Virus record (IMG/VR): IMGVR_UViG_3300035666_000097
Location: 1 to 34,783 of that record
Direction: 5' to 3' (one strand)
Origin: a virus
Length of the DNA: 34,783 bases
A model generated the notes under the pieces. The model searched no databases. It was not told the origin of the DNA and worked only from the letters and a program-made list of their open reading frames with translations. This document shows positions 16,001-23,480 of this stretch, in pieces. Position 1 is the first letter of the stretch; each line of letters opens with the position of its first letter. A program made the translations under genes and the position numbers.

Positions 16001-19000
16001 GCTTGTCGAACCGTCCCGCCTTGGCCTTGGCCTTCTTGGCCACGCTCAATGCGATTGCGACCGCCTGCTTCTGCGGTTTGCCGGACTTCATTTCGCGGGA
16101 GACGTTGCTGCTGATCGACTTCTGGCTGTAGCCTTGCTTGAGTGGCATCTGCTTTCCTTTCTGCTTGGGTTTGGGTGTCGTAGATTCCGATGAGCTTCCC
16201 ATCGGGACCGTAGAGCTTGTGCTTGGCACCGCTGATGATGCGGTAGCCCTCATCGGAGTTGATGATCGACTTGTCGCCGATGGTCTCGGCGGGCATCCAG
16301 CGGAGCTTGGACTTCTGGATTGCGTCCTCGGAGATACGAGCTCGGAAGTCCATCGGTGCCGTCGACCCGATACGGTCCAGGCGGAAGTCGCGCACGAACT
16401 TGCGGCCGCCCTTCTCCTGCTCGTTCACGAAGTCACCGAGGAAGCGGGCCTTGTCGACTCCGAAGATCTCCGCAGACCGGCGTGCGCCCTCACCAGCGTC
16501 CAGGTTGGTGAAGTAGGCGGCCAAGTCAGACATGAACCCGTCGACGTTGTCCCACAGGCCTGCAGCCACTCCCCCATCGGGAGCAGTCAGCTTGTCCAAA
16601 GCACCGCGGATCTTGCTGATGTCGATAGCCTTGATGACCGGGTTGTCGGCCTTGGACAGATAGAAGCTATACGGCAGCACCTCACGCTGGGAGAGGCGGA
16701 TGCCGCTGTTGTACTTGCTGGTGAACTTGCCAGTCAGCCGGTTCTTCACCCGCTTGGTCGCAGCACCGTAGTTTAGGAAGATGCTGTTGCCGGCATCCAT
16801 GGCTGCATTTACAGCCCGAATCTTGTCCTTCATCCGGCTGCTGACTGCCTGAGACTGCTCAATGGCTGACAACTGCTGCGGGCTGAACCGACCCAAGATC
16901 TCACCATCGACCACGCGGGCCCCAGAAATGCCTTCCAGGATCGTCCTGATTGCGGCGGTGTCCTTCTCCTCACGGACTCGGATCTCTTCGTCTGAGAGGT
17001 TCCTGACACTGCCGTCAGGCATCTGCTCTGCCACACCGAGATCGACCAACTGCTTTGCGGCAATCGGGTTGGAGACATCCTGCGGCTTCAGCACCTTGCC
17101 GGGTCCCTCGTTCTCAATCGTGATGCGCTCATCCAGCTTGCGACGGGCACGCAACAGGTCGCGCAGCATGGCGTTCACCTGCGGAGAAGCCTGCTTCAGG
17201 TCAGGGAACAGCACCGAGTCGGTTGGTTTGACTCCGAAGGTGCGCTCAATGGTTGCAGCGGCATCGGCTAAAGCCCGACTGGCATTCTGGGTCAGTGCGG
17301 AGTCGAGCAACTGCCTAGTGATACCTGAGAAGCCCTTTAGCAATGCATCAGGCTTCTGACCGGCTAGGAGTCCAGCGAAGTGTTCCGCAGCCAGCTCCGA
17401 GGCCACATAGCCAGCTTTCTTGTCGATGGTGTCGTACTGGGCGAGCTGGTCGGCACGCTCCTGACTGCCTGCGGCCAGCTTGTCTCGGTACTGATTGAAA
17501 CGGGCCTCAATCTCGGCGTCATTGAAAGCGCCCTCGGCCAGCTTACGGATGACATCGCCTTCCTGCACCCACCGTCCAACAAGCGAATCCTTGATCTCGG
17601 TGGCGCCGCCCTCCAATTGGGTGGTCTTCTCTAAGGCATGGAAAAGCTCATGTCCGAGAGTGTAAAGAGGGCCGTCGCCGGTGCCTTTTCCAATAATGTC
17701 GGCGTTGATGAATATGGTGGGGCGCTCTGCCAACTCAACCTGCACACCACGGATTTTGTCGCCAAACTTTTCGGCCATTTGCGCGTTGGAGCGATAGAGG
17801 ATGTCAACATCCCCAAACTTGCCACGGACCAGTCCCTGCAGATCCATCAGTGCTGAGGCAGCATTAACACCATGCTGATCACGCACCCGCTCAAACAGCG
17901 CCTTGGTCGTAGGATCCTGCTGTGAGTCAATGAATCGCCCGAGGTCTCCTGCACGGGCTTCCGCGGCAGCTTTGCCAGTGAGCTTCTGGTAGGCACGGCC
18001 ACCGATAGCACCGGCAGCGCCCTGCACACCGCCAGCACCTAAGCCTGCAGCGGCCCCCTCTTCGCCTCCGGACAAATAGCCCAAGCCTGTACCAATCACT
18101 CCACCTTCAATACCTCCGGCAAGCCCCCTGAGTGAGGCATCCAAGGCAGCGTCACCGCCGTACTGCCCGACCACACCGAGCATCCGTTGGCGCAGATTAG
18201 CACCTGGGGCAGCACCGATGGCCTCTAGAGGACCAATCCGGGAGGGCTGGGTCATCAGGTTCTCGCCGGCACGGGTCAGGGCCTCGCCGGCTTCTCGAGC
18301 AGTACGAATACCTGCGGGGATGGCAGCGAAGGCAGCAGCCTCCGGAGCAATTCCAAGAGCGCCGGCAACACCGGCTGTGGAAGCAGCGGTGCGAAGCGCT
18401 TCTGGCGTCATTCCAAGCGCTTCCGCTGTCATACGCTCGGCAGCACCTGCGAAGCGCTCAAGAGGCCTTGCAGCGCCAGCAACGGCACGCCCGGTGAGTT
18501 GAGCGCCTTTACCGACAGCACGGGTAGCGAGCTTACCTGCACCAATGATCTCGCCGATACCAGGCAACGCCAGCGTCGGGTCAAGGATCATAGACACACC
18601 CTGAACGAACTCCGGGTTGGTGTACTCGGGAGGGACGACAATACCTTCCTCGCCACGCTCAAGGCGGGCGCTGGTGTTGGCGAAGTCTCGAGCCTCAAGA
18701 AACTGGTTGTAGCGGGACTCCGCGGTGCCTGTGCCTGCGACAAGGTCCTTGAACTTGAAGAGCGGTGACGATGGATCCTGAGACTGAGCAGCAAGCCCGT
18801 AGAGCTGGCGAGTGCCTTGAGCAAATCCCTCAATGTAGTTCAGAGGGTTTGCTGCAGCACCTTGAGCGCCTTGAGAAACCGCGCCACTGATCATTCCAAT
18901 GGCAGCATCTGCGGCTTGAGCGGCGGTGTTTATCCAGTCGGTCTGTTTGGTCTTTGCGTACTCCTCGTACTTTAGGTAGTCTTCCTGCGTTGGCGTGAAA

Positions 19001-19122
19001 GCAGGGTCCTGCATTGCCAGCGAGATGTCCTCCCCGGTGATCGGAGCATCCAGCAGGCTCTCGACGCTGTCTGCTGGTTCTGGACCGAACAACAAGTCGA
19101 TGTCTGCTTTGGATAGGGTCAT
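13063..19122 (-). CDS. Giant modular internal virion/polyvalent protein (2019 aa)
   Basis: The N-terminal 430 residues are Ala/Gly-rich helices with hydrophobic Gly runs, as in phage ejection proteins that cross the envelope. HELFH at 491-495 follows LYTLG, a zinc-metallopeptidase-type site. About 740-942 is a conserved-looking domain with LNYGAATKRV. M-P-A occurs at 943, 1047, 1583, 1885 and 1957, usually after an aromatic residue (W, F, F, Y; N at the last), and divides the C-terminal half into segments. Y971-G-P and Y1993-G-P begin two copies of a YGPxGxLIGI module. H1788-D-A-F-G-H1793, with EENAWQ and TETRGQNSWLNYGP after it, resembles a domain found in large phage polyvalent proteins. 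A coiled coil lies near 1380-1430. Roles are inferred. It is ATGA-coupled to both neighbours. Confidence 0.75.
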   Translation of the reverse strand: MTLSKADIDLLFGPEPADSVESLLDAPITGEDISLAMQDPAFTPTQEDYLKYEEYAKTKQTDWINTAAQAADAAIGMISGAVSQGAQGAAANPLNYIEGFAQGTRQLYGLAAQSQDPSSPLFKFKDLVAGTGTAESRYNQFLEARDFANTSARLERGEEGIVVPPEYTNPEFVQGVSMILDPTLALPGIGEIIGAGKLATRAVGKGAQLTGRAVAGAARPLERFAGAAERMTAEALGMTPEALRTAASTAGVAGALGIAPEAAAFAAIPAGIRTAREAGEALTRAGENLMTQPSRIGPLEAIGAAPGANLRQRMLGVVGQYGGDAALDASLRGLAGGIEGGVIGTGLGYLSGGEEGAAAGLGAGGVQGAAGAIGGRAYQKLTGKAAAEARAGDLGRFIDSQQDPTTKALFERVRDQHGVNAASALMDLQGLVRGKFGDVDILYRSNAQMAEKFGDKIRGVQVELAERPTIFINADIIGKGTGDGPLYTLGHELFHALEKTTQLEGGATEIKDSLVGRWVQEGDVIRKLAEGAFNDAEIEARFNQYRDKLAAGSQERADQLAQYDTIDKKAGYVASELAAEHFAGLLAGQKPDALLKGFSGITRQLLDSALTQNASRALADAAATIERTFGVKPTDSVLFPDLKQASPQVNAMLRDLLRARRKLDERITIENEGPGKVLKPQDVSNPIAAKQLVDLGVAEQMPDGSVRNLSDEEIRVREEKDTAAIRTILEGISGARVVDGEILGRFSPQQLSAIEQSQAVSSRMKDKIRAVNAAMDAGNSIFLNYGAATKRVKNRLTGKFTSKYNSGIRLSQREVLPYSFYLSKADNPVIKAIDISKIRGALDKLTAPDGGVAAGLWDNVDGFMSDLAAYFTNLDAGEGARRSAEIFGVDKARFLGDFVNEQEKGGRKFVRDFRLDRIGSTAPMDFRARISEDAIQKSKLRWMPAETIGDKSIINSDEGYRIISGAKHKLYGPDGKLIGIYDTQTQAERKADATQARLQPEVDQQQRLPRNEVRQTAEAGGRNRIERGQEGQGQGGTVRQAGDVRFMPAEEEAARKQVAEGLPRRASFEAPGVSRDQNGNIYFKGKEPKDWTPKEFEEYGKAFGVENLGPLSEITNIPSDVAGDPARIPGGLEGKFTYYDLLWLKANPVDVANLPETTHAKLTAKLASTMAPTPGDKVSSFNSIVFGMLSPNAPLLPNEMGQARLRFGSMEDVRKFASLYPENPTKENLKELNQRLKKELGFISAGKGGLGIAITADISNIVNAARLFTKNPDFFVKRANESWADFVDKLTTQVKGFGTKTGSFGSVWQDPLKASISAMDRHMARIFGQELLGNPELRKRFDGIVVDRFNSMLKTSKEATSAFNRRLKNAEEKGKRIEEINKDDPKTLKTLKAKNQKKIDKIKAEMASTLDSLPDPTATKAKTIDDVLAQAEIYGADRVQKFVNEAVFAAMGSRKATLLAKKGGINPNAPANIKSVEWVETPKDFQVMSDSYRSALEINERRANELGVAVFPAQWTLWDRIRGRVEPHEVMFPGLEKLPALNDRQLGEAQKANKVAGYGSTPEAGEKWKRKQIDSPSRLAYFMPAEGEKIYEQAPEQRGGRGDRGEGRYTSGNLAPLAGAPQVKGASGPDQSLVGIAERYARDKGIGLRRQSEYVKVDEDRARRIAQAYEEMPHAPQDPAVREAYQDLIRQTTDQYQALDSSGYKFWFIDSNSDAGQQYASSPFNAMRDLRANKSMGVFPTDSGFGTKEDFNPESNPMLADTGLRWPFGGPNGELKPVYANDLFRAVHDAFGHGLEGSGFRAEGEENAWQAHIRLFTGPARGAITTETRGQNSWLNYGPYGERNRTAKTEDTVFADQKTGLMPEWTWNEGIAPDEGASVEGQRYMPASDMATGRGVKDHREAMDLFEKGYRLYGALYDGMEDPIRLKKASDIERFDPENLWAVPSKKIAAAISVRNMPADLMPSPDSAMPGAYSFTGGYRALPGKAKGSLRLYGPAGSLIGIASSLDEAQRIIRKKVKQ
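15990..16148 (-). CDS. DUF6496-like small protein nested out of frame in the 2019-codon gene
   Basis: ATG 16148 to TGA 15990 encodes 52 residues beginning MPLKQGYSQKSISSNV, then GKPQKQAVAIALSVAKKAKAKAG, ending FDKRGM. This is the layout of a known small basic phage protein family (DUF6496 as I recall it: MPL-x-KG-S, then G-x-PQKQAxAIAL-x-A-x-K). AAAGGA lies 6 bases before the ATG, the best ribosome binding site I saw in the window. The frame is shifted by one relative to the large gene and overlaps its residues about 992-1045, a low-complexity Gln/Arg/Glu/Gly linker. The function of the family is unknown; the basic helix suggests nucleic-acid contact. Confidence 0.75.
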   Translation of the reverse strand: MPLKQGYSQKSISSNVSREMKSGKPQKQAVAIALSVAKKAKAKAGRFDKRGM

Positions 19123-20792
19123 TTGAGGGATTCGATTTGCTGGATGGCCTGCTGCTTGGTGATGGCTCCTGAAGCCTGACGTGCTCGGATAGCGGCGACA
19201 CGGGGGTCATAAAGTAGTGGTGAGCGTGCCTGTCCGCTGCTGATTTGGTTCACGTAATCATCAGCGTTTTGACCAGCTTTTTTCATCGTATTGTTCATGG
19301 CATCAATACGCATCAGTTCTTTTTGCTTCACCACTTTTTCGCTGTCTCCAGCAATTGGGAAATACTGCTTTTCAGCCGCTGGGTATTCATCCGGTGAAAT
19401 AACAGCGCCAGAGCGATCTCTAAGGAAGTTTTCAATCCAAGCGTCACGCGCTGCCTCGTATGACTTGCGAGAATCGGTCTTCAACCGTTCAGGCATAAAT
19501 CCGAATTCAGTCAAAGACCTTGGAGAGTATCCAGACTTGAAAACGCTATTGATCGTCTCGTTGTTCAATTTCATGCCGGCAGCAAATGCTGCTGACTTGC
19601 CTTGCGCTTCAGTCAACGGTTTGCCCTCGACCATCTTGGGAGCAGGAAGGATATCCACCTTGCCGTCCGCACGCACCACGGTGATGCCGCCAGGCAGAGT
19701 CTGGGTGTCGACCTGAATGGGCTTCTGCTGGCCTGAGATCATCGACATGATCTGAGGCACCATAGCAATGGTTTCAGGCTTCGCTCCCTGTTGAATCAAG
19801 AAGTCGGTCAGCTTACGAGACTGCTGCTCGTATGGAATCTTCTGTTCCGTTGTAATAGGTACTTGCTTCGTGGTTTCAAACGTGGTGAGCGCTTGATTTT
19901 CCACGGTGGTGGGCGTGGTTCTTTCAGGTTGAACCGGCGTGCCAAGTCTATTGGCAAACTCGGCACCAAGCACCGACTCCCATGTCTGCGGAATAGAAGG
20001 TGTAGGCTGAGTGCTAGGCAGTCCTTGGGGACGCATGAATTGAGGCTGCTGCATCGGCCTGAATGCAGGAATCTGCTCGCTGTAGAACTGTTCCGGCCTT
20101 ATTGCCGGTGCTGACTGAGCAGGGACAGCAAACGGACCCTCGGGCTGGTATTGAACCGAGATTGGAACTTGAGTCTGCTCGGTTACTGTTTCGGTCTGTG
20201 GTTGACCTGAAAAGTACTTGATACCCTCCATTAAGACATTCTGCTGCTTGCGCTTGTCTAGGATGTCCTCCAACTGCAACGCACCCAACTGCAACTGCTG
20301 GCGGGTCGCTTGGTCGCGCAGTTGGTTCTGCTGATCCGTCCGGTACTGGTTCAGCACCATCACGGCGTCCCCGAGAGCCGCCTTCTTCTTGGCAAGGCTC
20401 ATGTCCGGGAACTTCTCACCGAGCGCTGAGAACTTGTTAAGCATCTCCCGGTCGGCCTGCACCTGCTGGGTGTACCGCGGGATGTCCTGCTCGGTGACGC
20501 CCTGGGGGAGCGCCCCGGTCTCCATGTACTGCTGGATGGCTAGGTACTTAGGGTCGCTTGAGAGCTGCTGCTGCATGAGGCCGGAGACGGTCTCCCAGCT
20601 CTGTGTGGCAGCCTCGGTCTCGGCCTTCTTGGTGCGGTACTGCTCAATAGCCTTCCCGAGGCCCTGGCCCATGGCAGCAATGCCCATCGCCAGGTTGCGC
20701 CCGGGGGCTGTTGCGGCCTCCATGTAGCCAGGAGGCAGCGGGCCGGTGTCGCCGCGTCCGGTGTATGGTGTGGAATAGCCGTATTGTGCCAT
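19119..20792 (-). CDS. Probable internal/ejection virion protein (557 aa)
   Basis: 557 residues, Gln-rich and mostly helical. The N-terminus starts MAQYGYSTPYTGRG with a Pro/Gly-rich stretch, then a helix with AMGIAAMGQGLGKAIEQYR. The middle (about 110-210) is a long charged coiled region. Residues about 215-310 are Pro/Thr/Gln-rich linker. The C-terminus is helical with repeated KQ residues (ITKQQAIQQIESLK). Such composition is usual for podovirus internal core proteins delivered with DNA. It lies just before the 2019-aa protein, with ATGA overlap, so the two probably act together. No enzymatic motif seen. Confidence 0.55.
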   Translation of the reverse strand: MAQYGYSTPYTGRGDTGPLPPGYMEAATAPGRNLAMGIAAMGQGLGKAIEQYRTKKAETEAATQSWETVSGLMQQQLSSDPKYLAIQQYMETGALPQGVTEQDIPRYTQQVQADREMLNKFSALGEKFPDMSLAKKKAALGDAVMVLNQYRTDQQNQLRDQATRQQLQLGALQLEDILDKRKQQNVLMEGIKYFSGQPQTETVTEQTQVPISVQYQPEGPFAVPAQSAPAIRPEQFYSEQIPAFRPMQQPQFMRPQGLPSTQPTPSIPQTWESVLGAEFANRLGTPVQPERTTPTTVENQALTTFETTKQVPITTEQKIPYEQQSRKLTDFLIQQGAKPETIAMVPQIMSMISGQQKPIQVDTQTLPGGITVVRADGKVDILPAPKMVEGKPLTEAQGKSAAFAAGMKLNNETINSVFKSGYSPRSLTEFGFMPERLKTDSRKSYEAARDAWIENFLRDRSGAVISPDEYPAAEKQYFPIAGDSEKVVKQKELMRIDAMNNTMKKAGQNADDYVNQISSGQARSPLLYDPRVAAIRARQASGAITKQQAIQQIESLK

Positions 20793-20795
20793 AGA

Positions 20796-21218
20796 TTAGC
20801 TGTGTTGAGAGTGATACGCGAACTCGCGCATTTTCAAGCTGATAGCCCTCATGTGCTTGTAGCCCCCGATAATCCAAGCCACTTGGATGATCATGTCGTT
20901 GCCGCAGAGCCGTAGGACATCTGATGTCTGACGCTTCCACTCCTCGTCTGCCTTCTCCCAGGCAACCGAGTCGGCGTAGGTGCTGGTGATCTGCGCGATG
21001 ACGGGCTGCAGCCGGAACCAGTTCTCAATGTAGAACGGGGTCGAGTAGAGGCTGTTGGCCTGCATCATCACGTCAAGGAAGGCCTCTGGTGTGAACGGTA
21101 CGTCGCCGTCGACCAGGTCGTCGATGGCATGGCAGTAGGCATGGAAGGCTGTGATGAACACCACGGCGTTGTGGTTGCCGCCGGCTGCGTCGAAGTAGAG
21201 TTGGCCGAGTTTGTTCAC
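20796..21218 (-). CDS. All-helical protein with IDDLVDGD motif, 140 aa
   Basis: GTG 21218 overlaps the cupin-like gene's stop as GTGA, giving 140 residues; an ATG 15 codons upstream (21263) would overlap by 49 bases. The sequence is predicted all-helical. The motif AYCHAIDDLVDGDVPFT recalls the acid-rich helix of a small phage family of unknown function. It superficially resembles the DDxxD of isoprenoid synthases, but length and context do not support such an enzyme. A second helix contains IIQVAWIIGGYKHMR. Confidence 0.55.
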   Translation of the reverse strand: MNKLGQLYFDAAGGNHNAVVFITAFHAYCHAIDDLVDGDVPFTPEAFLDVMMQANSLYSTPFYIENWFRLQPVIAQITSTYADSVAWEKADEEWKRQTSDVLRLCGNDMIIQVAWIIGGYKHMRAISLKMREFAYHSQHS

Positions 21219-21544
21219 GCCGGGTGGAAGTCGATTGCCGCGGAGGTTGGGTTGCCGCTCCACCGCTCCAGATTGGCGAACACCGAGAACGACATCGCGA
21301 TGGCACTGTGCTGCACGCCGGCTGGGACGGGCTTAGACCATCCGCAGTGGTAGCTGGTGACGTGCTTTGATTTGCCGCCCATCATCCAACGCATGGTCCC
21401 GAGGATGTGGATGATCCGCGAATCAAACTGACTGTGGGAGTGCGCCGGGATCAGCTCTCCAGCGGGGCAAAACCAGATCTCAAGCTGCCATCGGAACAAC
21501 CGAAAGAGCCTGATTCCTGTGCATCGCTGGAACTTGATGATCAC
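21215..21544 (-). CDS. Cupin-like protein (109 aa)
   Basis: 109 residues with both cupin motifs in short form. PAGELIPAHSHSQFDS gives H35 and H37 with an acid at D41. GWSKPVPAGVQHSAIA gives P74-x-G76-x2-H79, the P-x-G-x2-H of motif 2. The likely metal site is H35, H37 and H79. The small beta barrel could act as an enzyme, a sugar-binding unit, or a structural part of the virion; its place between virion genes favours the last. ATGA coupled to the upstream gene. Confidence 0.65.
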   Translation of the reverse strand: MIIKFQRCTGIRLFRLFRWQLEIWFCPAGELIPAHSHSQFDSRIIHILGTMRWMMGGKSKHVTSYHCGWSKPVPAGVQHSAIAMSFSVFANLERWSGNPTSAAIDFHPA

Positions 21545-21882
21545 AAAGATGACGCAAGGCCTTTAAGGCCAGCACTAGCGGCAGATCCTATATTGGCAAT
21601 TCCGGTTCCAGCAGACTTGAGTCCGCTGCCAATAGCTTCCATAGCCTGCCCCTGCATCTCATCGCGCTTCTCGAAAAGGCCCTGCTTAAACGACAAGGCA
21701 TCGTCGATCATGGTGTCGTCCAGTCCGAGAGCCTTTAGGCGCTTACGCTGGGCTTCCACATCTGCGGTGGTGTTCTGGAAGTTGGTCATCATGGGCGCAC
21801 CGTACCCACTGCCAGGCATCATCGGCGGCTGGGGTGCGTAGCCCTGCATCATTCCACCGGGCTGCTGGTATCCGTAGTTCAT
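21541..21882 (-). CDS. Small virion-type protein with Met/Gly/Pro/Tyr-rich N-terminus
   Basis: 113 residues. The first 35 are rich in Gly, Pro, Met, Gln and Tyr (QQPGGMMQGYAPQPPMMPG). The middle is a charged helix (VEAQRKRLKALGLDDTMID). The C-terminus is an Ala/Gly/Ser-rich hydrophobic helix (AIGSGLKSAGTGIANIG) that could insert in a membrane. The layout is like a small ejection or pilot protein. Function is not known. It is ATGA-coupled on both sides. Confidence 0.5.
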   Translation of the reverse strand: MNYGYQQPGGMMQGYAPQPPMMPGSGYGAPMMTNFQNTTADVEAQRKRLKALGLDDTMIDDALSFKQGLFEKRDEMQGQAMEAIGSGLKSAGTGIANIGSAASAGLKGLASSL

Positions 21883-22676
21883 AGGCTGGATGCGGCAGAC
21901 ATACCGGCACCGATCAGCGCGGTGGTGTTGGCGGCGGAAGCAGTACGGGCAGCAAGCTGGGCCTGCTGGTTGCCACCAATCAGGTTGGCAGCGTACTGCG
22001 ACTCCGGATTGAACAACTGGCCGGGGTTGAATCCTTGAGCCTGCCCGAGGAAGCCCTGAGATCCAGCAAATGCCTGAGAAGGCCTTCCGAGCACTTGCTG
22101 GAATACGTCACCATAAACTCCTTGAGAAGCACCAAGAGCGCCCATGGCCTGCTGCTGGCGCTGCTGTTGAAGGCCGGCACCGGCCATCTGGGATCGCACA
22201 GCCTCCTGCAGGGCACCGGACGGGCCTTGAGCCAGGCCCCGTGCAGCCAGCCCGGAACGGGTCTGCTGTTCAACCATGCGCTGTTGCTCAGGAGTCAGAC
22301 GGGAACCGGCAGCCAGGCCAGACTGAGCTTGCGCGGTCAACGTATCGGCCAAGGCAGCCTGTTCCGGCGAGGCCGCCTTGATCGCAGCACGGGCTTGAGG
22401 TCCGAGTTTTTCAATGTCGGCAATATCGCCTGCCCGGGAGCGGGAGCGGGCAGCCGCCTCGACCTCGCCCATGGTGGGCGCGATCTGCTCCTTGTAGAGC
22501 TGCAGCAGCTCCGGCGTGGCAGACTTCAACAGGCCGAGCTGCAACGCCTGATACTGCGGAGCATACTTAGCCTCTGCCGCATATTTCTGCGGAGCTAGGT
22601 CAAGCTGTGCTTGCAGCGTGTCACGGGTTTCTTGGCCGTAGTTACGCGGCGCTGGAGCTTCAACTGATGTTCCCAT
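21879..22676 (-). CDS. Ala/Gln-rich helical protein, probable internal virion protein
   Basis: 265 residues, strongly Ala, Gln and Gly rich and predicted helical. Features are a long N-terminal amphipathic helix (RDTLQAQLDLAPQKYAAEAKY), a central segment with RSGLAARGLAQGPSGALQEAV, and a C-terminal Gly/Asn/Ala stretch ending GAGMSAASSL, which could contact membrane. Proteins like this accompany podovirus ejection proteins. Neighbouring genes have similar composition, so they may form one internal complex. This is inference from composition and position. Confidence 0.5.
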   Translation of the reverse strand: MGTSVEAPAPRNYGQETRDTLQAQLDLAPQKYAAEAKYAPQYQALQLGLLKSATPELLQLYKEQIAPTMGEVEAAARSRSRAGDIADIEKLGPQARAAIKAASPEQAALADTLTAQAQSGLAAGSRLTPEQQRMVEQQTRSGLAARGLAQGPSGALQEAVRSQMAGAGLQQQRQQQAMGALGASQGVYGDVFQQVLGRPSQAFAGSQGFLGQAQGFNPGQLFNPESQYAANLIGGNQQAQLAARTASAANTTALIGAGMSAASSL

Positions 22677-23076
22677 ATTTCTTGTCTGCTACCCTATAGA
22701 TCGGCATCGAGCCTTTCTTGTAGGTGGTCAGTTTGCCGTTGCGATAGCCGATAGCCGGGAGGATTGCAGCCTCCGGTCGGTCATGGAAGAACTTAGCCGC
22801 CACCGCCATGGCGAATACGGCGCAATCCGCGGCGAATTGATGCCAGTACCAGTGGTCGCCATTGGGGTCGGAATGCTGCCACTCCCAGGCCTTAGGCTCT
22901 GGACCCGTCTGACGCCAGCCTACCAGCACACCGACCACATGGTCGTCCTGGGTGGCGATCTTGAGCGTGCCCTGCTCCGCGTGGAACATGACGTAGTCCT
23001 CGACGGCCTCACGGGTCCAGCCCTTGAAGCTGTCCGGGAGCTTGTGCAGCAGGTAGTCTGTGATCTGGGGGATCAT
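22660..23076 (-). CDS. Possible GNAT-like protein, 138 aa
   Basis: 138 residues. An N-terminal helix (MIPQITDYLLHKLP) and strands (TLKIATQDDHVVGVLVGWRQ) precede a long helix (WHQFAADCAVFAMAVAAKFFHD) and a C-terminal strand (PAIGYRNGKLTTYKKG). The strand-helix order resembles truncated GNAT acetyltransferases found in phage tail regions, but the acetyl-CoA P-loop is not clear. It overlaps the next gene by 17 bases and is ATGA-coupled to the previous one. Function left open. Confidence 0.4.
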   Translation of the reverse strand: MIPQITDYLLHKLPDSFKGWTREAVEDYVMFHAEQGTLKIATQDDHVVGVLVGWRQTGPEPKAWEWQHSDPNGDHWYWHQFAADCAVFAMAVAAKFFHDRPEAAILPAIGYRNGKLTTYKKGSMPIYRVADKKYGNIS

Positions 23077-23480
23077 TGAGAGCCAGAATTGTTTTTAACT
23101 GTCTGGAATGCGTTAGGCTCTGGCGTTTGTATTCCCGGCCCTGTAACCGTGTCAAAAGCCCTCAAACCGAAGTAATACACAGGCCCGACCGTAGCAGTTG
23201 GCAATGCTTGCAACAACGTAAACGGAGCGGTGTATGTGTAGAAAGCCGAGGTGTTTTGAATCGGATTTACGATATTTGCCGAAGAAGTCTTGATGTCTAT
23301 TTTGACAGTTGTAGTGGCAGGAATTGGCCTACTGTAGATGTCGACTGCGGTGAATAAAGTTGTGCTGGGATTGATGATGTAGTTTCCATCCTGCGACTGC
23401 GTGTTTGGAGGCACCATCAGATAGCATTGCACAGTCCCTGATGGAACCGGCGCTCCTTCATTGAACCAGGCAGCGTGCAT
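23073..23480 (-). CDS. Beta-rich virion-type protein, 135 aa
   Basis: 135 residues, rich in Thr, Pro and Tyr strands (GTVQCYLMVPPN, TTTVKIDIKTSS, SAFYTYTAPFTLL). It begins where the fibre-like gene ends (one-base TGATG overlap), and its stop is ATGA-coupled to the next gene. The beta-sandwich-like pattern would suit a tail appendage or receptor-binding accessory. It is less GC-rich than its neighbours, which hints at separate acquisition. No family recognised. Confidence 0.5.
   Translation of the reverse strand: MHAAWFNEGAPVPSGTVQCYLMVPPNTQSQDGNYIINPSTTLFTAVDIYSRPIPATTTVKIDIKTSSANIVNPIQNTSAFYTYTAPFTLLQALPTATVGPVYYFGLRAFDTVTGPGIQTPEPNAFQTVKNNSGSQ

Noticed and set aside
20796-21218. Isoprenoid synthase suggested by IDDLVDGD
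   Set aside because: Too short (about 140 aa), only one acidic motif, and in a virion gene block.
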